A stretch of 48,452 nucleotides of DNA from Scytonema sp. UIC 10036 (GTDB lineage Bacteria; Cyanobacteriota; Cyanobacteriia; Cyanobacteriales; Nostocaceae). Position numbers and translations under genes: made by a program. Below the pieces are notes generated by a model. The model did no database searches, had not been told where the DNA came from, and saw only the letters and a list, made by a program, of their open reading frames with translations. The stretch is taken from assembly GCF_009725235.1 (NCBI RefSeq), contig NZ_WJFC01000088.1:1-48452 (forward strand). Direction: 5' to 3'. Positions 43,399 through 48,452 of this stretch are shown here, piece by piece; position 1 is the first letter of the stretch; each line of letters opens with the position of its first letter.

Positions 43399-44451
43399 AT
43401 GTCTACTCAACGTCAATCTTTAAGACCGTCTTGTCTTTTATTCTTAATTGTGCTATCCTTATGTACTAAATCCTGTACGAGTGATGTTAAAAACAGTACC
43501 AATGTATCCCTGACTGGTGCAGGTGCAACTTTTCCCGCGCCTCTGTACCAGGGATGGTTTGCTATGTACAACCAGCAACATCCCAATGTGAAAATTAACT
43601 ATCAATCCATTGGAAGTGGTACTGGAATCTCACAATTTATCCAAGGTACTGTGGATTTTGCAGCCAGTGATGTGGCAATTACAGAGGAACAAGCCGCTCA
43701 AGTTAAACGGGGTGCGATCGCTCTACCCATGACTGCTGGTGCTATAGTCATAGCTTACAATTTACCTAAAGTCGCAACAGGTCTAAAACTATCACGTGCA
43801 GTTTATACAGATATCTTTCTAGGCAAAATCAAAACTTGGAATGACCCCAAAATTGCTACACTAAATCCGGGAGTTCAGTTACCCGATCTACCAATATTAG
43901 TCGTACATCGCTCTGATGGTAGCGGAACCACAAGTGTGTTTACACAGCATCTCAATGCTATCAGCCCGGAATGGAAAAACAAAGTCGGGGCTGGTAAAGC
44001 TATAGCTTGGCCGATCGGTATTGGTGCTAAAGGTAATGAAGGTGTCACTGCTCACATCCAACAACTTGTAGGAACAATTGGGTATATAGAATATTCCTAT
44101 GCCATGCAAAATAATTTATCTGTGGCTGCTTTAGAAAATAAAGCAGGTCGTTATATAATGCCAACATTAGACTCAGCAGCTCAAACTTTAGAAAAAATAG
44201 AATTACCCTCCAAGAATTTAATTGCTTTCATCACCGATCCAGCAGATCCTCAGTCTTATCCAATCGTTACTTACACCTGGCTTCTTAGTTATCAAAAATA
44301 TCAAGACCCTCAAAAAGCTCAAGTCCTCAAGAATTTTGTGGACTGGGCGTTAACTACAGGTCAGAAATATAGTACCGAACTAGGTTACATTCCTCTACCT
44401 CAAGAAGTAGTCACTCAAGTGAAATCTGCCGCCGGAAAGATTTCTGAATAA
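43399..44451 (+). CDS. pstS: Phosphate ABC transporter substrate-binding protein
   Basis: A 350-aa periplasmic binding protein. The N-terminal hydrophobic stretch LLFLIVLSLCTKSC is a signal peptide with a lipobox-like cysteine. The mature part has LTGAGATFPAPLYQGWF, YQSIGSGTGISQFIQGTVDF and AASDVAIT, then VHRSDGSGTTSVFTQHL, the phosphate-contacting segments of PstS. No pstC/A/B genes follow in the window, so it is an isolated copy. I prefer the ATG at 43399; a TTG at 43381 would extend the protein by six residues. No clear Pho box was found upstream. Confidence 0.92.
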   Translation: MSTQRQSLRPSCLLFLIVLSLCTKSCTSDVKNSTNVSLTGAGATFPAPLYQGWFAMYNQQHPNVKINYQSIGSGTGISQFIQGTVDFAASDVAITEEQAAQVKRGAIALPMTAGAIVIAYNLPKVATGLKLSRAVYTDIFLGKIKTWNDPKIATLNPGVQLPDLPILVVHRSDGSGTTSVFTQHLNAISPEWKNKVGAGKAIAWPIGIGAKGNEGVTAHIQQLVGTIGYIEYSYAMQNNLSVAALENKAGRYIMPTLDSAAQTLEKIELPSKNLIAFITDPADPQSYPIVTYTWLLSYQKYQDPQKAQVLKNFVDWALTTGQKYSTELGYIPLPQEVVTQVKSAAGKISE

Positions 44452-44706
44452 ACCAAAGGGGCGGGGTCTTTATTTTTTAAGTATAGAGAATTTCTTATTA
44501 AGCGTTGACTTGCTATAAGTATAAACTCATCCTTTTTCCTTGATCCCGCATAGTTTTTCATCAATGTTAGAGTTTCCTCACAAGTTCCTCACATTTGGAA
44601 TCTATGTTTAAAGCTTGAACAGTTTGTTTGCCATCTCTTACAAATGAGCAGACAAGCGATTCAAGATTGTAAACAAACACCTTTAACATTAGAACCTTAA
44701 TAAACT

Positions 44707-44931
44707 ATGAATTACTGTCCTTGCTGTTCTCACCAACTTTTACGACATATTCGTAGCAATGAAATTTACTGGTTTTGCCGTAGTTGCTGGCAAGAGATGC
44801 CAATGGTGAGCGGTCACAAATGTATCTTAACCTGTGAAGCTAGTGAGGGTGCTGTCAGGAAATTACCCATGAGAATGGCAAGTGAGCAAGGGTCAAGGGG
44901 TAACAGGCAATGGACAATGGTTCTCTCCTGA
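44707..44931 (+). CDS. Small zinc-ribbon protein
   Basis: 74 aa. MNYCPCCSHQLLRHIR and YWFCRSCWQEMP give two CxxC pairs (C4/C7 and C24/C27), a zinc ribbon. Small proteins with this N-terminus are common in cyanobacteria. The last ~25 residues (ASEQGSRGNRQWTMV) come from intergenic-type repeat DNA (gggtcaaggggtaacaggcaat), so the native C-terminus may have been replaced. Function unknown. ATG at 44707; 255 bases of noncoding DNA follow pstS. Confidence 0.7.
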   Translation: MNYCPCCSHQLLRHIRSNEIYWFCRSCWQEMPMVSGHKCILTCEASEGAVRKLPMRMASEQGSRGNRQWTMVLS

Positions 44932-45014
44932 GCAATATTTTCAACATAGCGCTTGTACCCAGTCCCGGCAAAACAAAGGAATCAAAATCATTCTTTTCAT
45001 ATAGCCCAAGCTTT

Positions 45015-45121
45015 TATAGCAAATTTCAACCTAGTGAGGTACAAAAATTACCCTCCTCTGTCCCCCCTTAGTAAGGGGGGATGAAAGGGGGGTGTACCTC
45101 ATTAGACTGAGAAAGGCTATA
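45015..45121. mobile_element. MITE-like repeat, family B, copy 2
   Basis: Almost identical in length and sequence to 7582-7688, with the same terminal inverted repeats and the CCCCCCTTAGTAAGGGGGG core hairpin. Both copies read in the same orientation. Confidence 0.8.
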
Positions 45122-45236
45122 TTTTCAAAATATTAAGTAAAATTTCCAATGTTTTTGAAATACCAATTATTGCTTGCGTAGAAATCAATAATTGGGGCTC
45201 TCATAAACAATACAGATTTTCAATTGTTCCTTGCAG

Positions 45237-45266
45237 AACCCTCGAATTGAGTCGAGGGTTTTTTTT
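45237..45266 (+). terminator. Intrinsic terminator
   Basis: AACCCTCGA (45237-45245), loop ATTGAG, TCGAGGGTT (45252-45260), then eight T. A strong rightward terminator about 300 bases after the zinc-ribbon gene. As the nearest gene is distant, it may instead end a short unannotated RNA that starts in 45125-45230. Confidence 0.85.
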
Positions 45267-45278
45267 AGAGGATTTTGT

Positions 45279-45923
45279 TTATGGTATTTTCTTCACACCA
45301 GCCAAAATAAGTTCGATGGCTGCTTCGGCATGCTTTTCTACCATCTCTGGACTGAGGCGATCCACTTCTGGTGTTAGATGCTTCCAATTTTCATGAGCTA
45401 TGAAATAGAAAATACAAATAGAAATGATGTGAAGCCCAGTTAGCCTGGGATCTAATTCCCGAAAACTTCCATCTCTGATACCTCGCTCTAAAACTTGGAA
45501 CAAATAAGAATGAACTTCAGCCATATTCTGTTGGCTCAGTTTAATATATTCACCACGATTTTGACTGGCTTCCTGAAACCACAACATTTGGCGATGGGGA
45601 TGCTTTGCTTCATAAGCGATCGCAACTCTTATCATTTTCCCCAAAGCTTCCGTTGGTGAGACTTCGTCTAGATTCAGTAAAGCAAATTCTGTTGCCAGTT
45701 CAGCCGCAGGGCGCTGTAACACTGCTTTATACAAACCTTCTTTACTCTCAAAATAGTAGTGAATCATAGCATTAGTCACACCCGCAGCCTTAGCAATCGC
45801 GCTTAAACGTGCTCCATACAACCCGTGCCGTGCAAACTCCAGTTCGGCGGCATCAAGAATTTGCTGTTGAGTAACTTCTGCATCGCGCACGGGGCGATTC
45901 TTTATTTTCCGCAACTGAACCAT
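45279..45923 (-). CDS. TetR/AcrR family transcriptional repressor
   Basis: 214 aa. The N-terminal helix-turn-helix domain reads ILDAAELEFARHGLYGARLS, AIAKAAGVTNAMIHYYFESK and EGLYKAVLQ; the C-terminal ligand domain is longer and helical (TetR_C-type, with HPHRQMLWFQEASQNRG). Divergent from the Rieske oxygenase gene, with a perfect operator palindrome between them at 45996. It probably represses that oxygenase and itself until a ligand binds. ATG at 45923. Confidence 0.92.
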   Translation of the reverse strand: MVQLRKIKNRPVRDAEVTQQQILDAAELEFARHGLYGARLSAIAKAAGVTNAMIHYYFESKEGLYKAVLQRPAAELATEFALLNLDEVSPTEALGKMIRVAIAYEAKHPHRQMLWFQEASQNRGEYIKLSQQNMAEVHSYLFQVLERGIRDGSFRELDPRLTGLHIISICIFYFIAHENWKHLTPEVDRLSPEMVEKHAEAAIELILAGVKKIP

Positions 45924-45989
45924 GACTGCTCACACTCGGTTTCCTTTCACCATCATAAATTTCTCCTTGACGGTCTTGACTGTCACCTA

Positions 45990-46018
45990 CTAAACTAACT
46001 AAAAAATTAGTTAACAAT
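45990..46018. promoter_or_regulatory. TetR operator palindrome
   Basis: TAACTAA-AAAA-TTAGTTA (45996-46013), a perfect 7-base dyad inside the 107-base divergent gap between tetR and the oxygenase gene, ending 17 bases before the oxygenase ATG. Typical position for a TetR operator. Confidence 0.75.
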
Positions 46019-46030
46019 GTAATAAATTGT

Positions 46031-46999
46031 ATGAAAATACTACAAGGCGCACCGTGGCTCTTGGGACATCGCTCGATGCTCAAGCCAAATCAGCCCGTGA
46101 AAGTTTCGCTTTACGGTAACGACTACGTTCTTTGGCAAGACAGTAGCAAAAAAATTAACTGCTTGCCGAATGCCTGTCCTCACATGAGTGCAATGCTATC
46201 AGAAGGTTGGTGTGTAGTTAAACCTGATGGTAGCAGTACAGTAGCTTGCCCATTTCATGCCCTAGAATTTGATGGCACTGGTTGCACGGTTTTACCCGGT
46301 TCCAACAAGCCCACCAAATCTTTAATAAAACCATTGGAGTTAATTGTTCAAGGTGACTTTATTTGGTCATACGGTGGATGCGAGCCAAAAATTCCCATCC
46401 CAAAAATTATGAATGAAATTGCCGCCGAGTATGAATTTATTGGTTTGACAGGCGATCGCAGTATCAAGACAAATTTTCTCAATCTGCTGTTAAATATGCA
46501 TGACTATAATCACCAAAATGGTACTCATCGCCAATTATTTGAGATTGAAGAAGTGCAACTCAAACAGTTTATCGATAACGGATTTCACTCCCATGCTTAT
46601 ATCGCTCAACCAAGAACCAAACCCAAACTCCGCGACATCTTAAAGAACCCAGCACTTTTATTACTGCCAAAAGTACTTGAGGCTCATTTAGAAAACTACT
46701 TTCCGTGCTTGGGAATCATGCACGGTGAGAGTCCGCTCTTCAGCCTTAAAGAATGTCATTTTTACATTCCAGAATCAGCAGAGTTGTCCCGTGTTGGTGT
46801 TTTGATGTTCATGAAAGCACACTCTCCCCTAGCCCATCTGCTCAAAAGAAATCTCCTACAGCTAATCGATGTTGTTATCAAGCAAGATGCTGATATTTTG
46901 GGCAAACTCTATACCAACACAGTACAGCATATTAAACTTAACAATGAAGTTGGTATGGATTGGGTGCGACGAAATTTTGAGAATTTTCCAATACAGTAA
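46031..46999 (+). CDS. Rieske [2Fe-2S] non-heme iron oxygenase
   Basis: 322 aa. The Rieske cluster site is C49-P-H51 ... C73-P-F-H76 (NACPHMSA and VACPFHALEF). The mononuclear iron site shows D158-x2-H161-x4-H166 in NMHDYNHQNGTH, the pattern of ring-hydroxylating and related oxygenases. It needs an electron-donating reductase, not present here. Family members act on aromatic rings, pigments or sterol-like compounds, and the substrate is not readable. Divergent from the TetR gene and probably repressed by it. Confidence 0.9.
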   Translation: MKILQGAPWLLGHRSMLKPNQPVKVSLYGNDYVLWQDSSKKINCLPNACPHMSAMLSEGWCVVKPDGSSTVACPFHALEFDGTGCTVLPGSNKPTKSLIKPLELIVQGDFIWSYGGCEPKIPIPKIMNEIAAEYEFIGLTGDRSIKTNFLNLLLNMHDYNHQNGTHRQLFEIEEVQLKQFIDNGFHSHAYIAQPRTKPKLRDILKNPALLLLPKVLEAHLENYFPCLGIMHGESPLFSLKECHFYIPESAELSRVGVLMFMKAHSPLAHLLKRNLLQLIDVVIKQDADILGKLYTNTVQHIKLNNEVGMDWVRRNFENFPIQ

Positions 47000-47265
47000 T
47001 CAGTGACCACCTGACCACCTGACCAGTGAGAGTCTCTGACTCATAATTCTGACTTTAGGCAGTTGAATTCCTTCCTGAGATGGAAATAGATTTAGAGATA
47101 GATAAACCAACTGGTTGATTGTTAGCTCAAAACTGCACATTGAAAAAAGAAGTATTTCTTTTGTTCTCATTGCAACCGTTATAATTGTAATTAGCAGAGT
47201 GAGTTAATGCAGGGATGGGTAATCCCTCTAGTTTCCCAAAATCTAAATAAACACGGAGTCTTGTT

Positions 47266-47727
47266 ATGGGAGCACGATACTTTGCCCTAATTGCCGGCAT
47301 AGTGTATGTATTGCTTGGTCTGTTTGGCTTTATACCAGGTATGGTTGCAACACCTGGTACTGGTGGCCCTGAAGTGGTAATTAAAACTGGATATGGTTAC
47401 TTACTGGAATTATTTGCTATCAACATTATTCATAACATTGTACGCATAGCTGTTGGTGTTTGGGGGCTCATTTCCTACCGCAGCTATATTAGATCGCGAA
47501 GTTATGCACGCGGTATAGCAGTTTTTTATGGAGTGCTGGCAATCATGGGATTATTACCAGTTCTCAATACGGTATTCGGCATAATGCCGATATTTGGTCA
47601 CAACGTTTGGCTTCATGCAATCACAGCATTAATCGCTGCCTACTTCGGATTCAAAACACCGGATGCTGTAACACTCAGAGAACACGAACGCTCCATGGCA
47701 AGTGGGCGATCGCGCAACCGCTTTTAA
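47266..47727 (+). CDS. DUF4383 domain membrane protein
   Basis: 153 aa with four membrane segments: FALIAGIVYVLLGLFGFIPG, LLELFAINIIHNIVRIAVGVWG, IAVFYGVLAIMGLLP and LHAITALIAAYFGF. The NIIHNIVR and HNVWLHAITALIAAYFG elements are the DUF4383 signature. Function unknown. The C-terminal tail is short and charged. ATG at 47266 with upstream GGAG. The family-A MITE-like repeat starts immediately after the stop. Confidence 0.88.
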   Translation: MGARYFALIAGIVYVLLGLFGFIPGMVATPGTGGPEVVIKTGYGYLLELFAINIIHNIVRIAVGVWGLISYRSYIRSRSYARGIAVFYGVLAIMGLLPVLNTVFGIMPIFGHNVWLHAITALIAAYFGFKTPDAVTLREHERSMASGRSRNRF

Positions 47728-47825
47728 TTACAGCAGTTTTCATCTAAATGAACCACACCGTTTGTAAGAGCGCGGCGGCTTTGCGCCCTTACATCTGTGG
47801 TCTATTTACTTGAAAATGGCTATAA
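47728..47825. mobile_element. MITE-like repeat, family A, copy 3
   Basis: TTACAGCAGTTTTCATCTAA, ATGAACCACACC, a GC-rich centre (gtaagagcgcggcggctttgc), GTGGTCTATTTACTTGAAAA, TGGCTATAA: full inverted ends of ~27 bases. The most complete copy in the window. Confidence 0.85.
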
Positions 47826-47888
47826 ACAGTATGCTAGGGAACCTCTAACCTGGCATACTGTTAAGCGAAACTTCCCCATTCATTGTTC

Positions 47889-48377
47889 ATGTCACAATTT
47901 GAAACTGCCCTCGCTGCATATCAAGGCTTCACCGACGAATTTCTCAGTGTTGCGATCGCTACTGTCAGTGCAGATGGTACACCCAATGCTAGCTACGCTC
48001 CTTTTGTCTTCGATGAGAACAAGAATATATATATATATGTAAGCGGTCTTGCTACCCACACTCAAAATTTACATGCAATACCCAAAGTGAGCGTGTTATT
48101 TATAGACGATGAGTCAAAAACCAAACAAATCTTTGCTCGCCGCCGTCTTGTCTTTGACTGTACAGCAACCTTAATAGAACGAGATAGCGATTCTTGGCAG
48201 CAAATCGTCGATAGCTTTGAAGCACGTTTTGGCGACATTATTCAAATGTTGCGCGAGTTGCCAGATTTTCGGATCTTCAAGCTAGCGCCAAACATAGGGC
48301 GCTTTGTGATTGGTTTTGGTGCTGCTTATGAAGTCGATCCAAATGGCTTTAACACCCTAAAACAAATTACGGGATAA
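47889..48377 (+). CDS. Pyridoxamine 5'-phosphate oxidase-like / HugZ family protein
   Basis: 162 aa. FETALAAYQGFTDEFLSVAI, VSADGTPNASYAPFV and NIYIYVSGLATHTQNLHAIP with KVSVLFIDDE follow the FMN-binding split-barrel pattern. NIGRFVIGFGAAYEVDPN near the C-terminus matches HugZ-like heme-utilisation proteins, so the name HugZ family is reasonable. It is expected to bind FMN or heme; a role in heme handling is inference. I use the ATG at 47889 (MSQFETALAAY), though a TTG six bases earlier is possible. Confidence 0.87.
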   Translation: MSQFETALAAYQGFTDEFLSVAIATVSADGTPNASYAPFVFDENKNIYIYVSGLATHTQNLHAIPKVSVLFIDDESKTKQIFARRRLVFDCTATLIERDSDSWQQIVDSFEARFGDIIQMLRELPDFRIFKLAPNIGRFVIGFGAAYEVDPNGFNTLKQITG

Positions 48378-48452
48378 GGGCACTGGTCAAAAGGGCAAAA
48401 GGGCATTGAGCATTGGTTATTTTTCCTTATCTTCCTTATCTTCCTTGTCCCC
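48378..48452. repeat. Short tandem repeats at the window end
   Basis: AAAAGGGC repeated twice, then CCTTATCTT units up to the edge. No gene. Confidence 0.5.

Noticed and set aside
47797..48042. 81-codon frame over the PNPOx-like gene start
   Set aside because: Out-of-frame shadow of the gene at 47889 and of the MITE-like repeat.
1..48452. tRNA or rRNA genes
   Set aside because: No cloverleaf-like stretch with a GTTCRA arm or ribosomal RNA sequence was recognised by eye; a covariance search was not possible.

Overview
The window looks like chromosomal DNA of a filamentous, Nostoc-like cyanobacterium. The HIP1 palindrome GCGATCGC recurs throughout, the coding DNA is AT-leaning, short dispersed palindromic repeats of a kind common in Nostocales fill the gaps, and a decayed xisI (an fdxN-element gene family of heterocystous cyanobacteria) is present. 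The first ~515 bases are different: GC-rich, with the end of an alphaproteobacterial-style prmA and the first codons of a pepP-like gene. This block abuts a three-repeat CRISPR array with no cas genes and is most simply an assembly or contamination chimera.

Layout: 0.5-7.7 kb is a scrap zone. It holds a DUF1963-like gene, a 54-aa cysteine-rich protein, a broken Fic gene, an intact DUF4007-like gene, a WD40 pseudogene and an APH-fold kinase, between decayed gene pieces and MITE-like repeats. 7.8-17.3 kb is an exopolysaccharide locus: a flippase and a Wzc-type tyrosine kinase on the minus strand, a Wzy-type polymerase and three glycosyltransferases on the plus strand, then a WecG/TagA-type transferase on the minus strand. 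Together these would build, flip, polymerise and export a surface polysaccharide.

18.3-32.0 kb is the main point of interest: a BREX/Pgl-like defence island. In order it has a small BrxF-like protein, a ~1560-aa BrxC/PglY-like P-loop ATPase, a 1511-aa NERD-pseudokinase-kinase-PglZ fusion (PglW and PglZ functions in one chain), an inserted Fic gene on the opposite strand, and a 482-aa BrxL-like AAA+ protein that looks short. No PglX-type methyltransferase is visible. Pieces of a second, diverged copy are scattered through the window: three decayed DUF4007 segments, a brxC-pglZ scar joined at a 6-base microhomology, and a duplicated pglZ/brxL junction on either side of the Fic cassette. I infer that two related islands recombined and decayed. 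A parD antitoxin beside the island keeps only the first codons of its toxin.

32-48 kb is mixed. It has two SDR-superfamily oxidoreductases beside a divergent MerR regulator with a well-formed operator; a HlyD/ABC export pair in which hlyD carries an in-frame stop and the ABC N-terminus is partly repeat-derived; a FkbM methyltransferase and a hexapeptide acyltransferase; a PstS-like phosphate-binding protein; a TetR regulator divergent from a Rieske oxygenase across a palindromic operator; a DUF4383 membrane protein; and a pyridoxamine-oxidase-like protein. Two MITE-like families (A at 1.2, 41.5 and 47.7 kb; B at 7.6 and 45.0 kb) tie the window together. All family assignments come from reading motifs, not from database searches.
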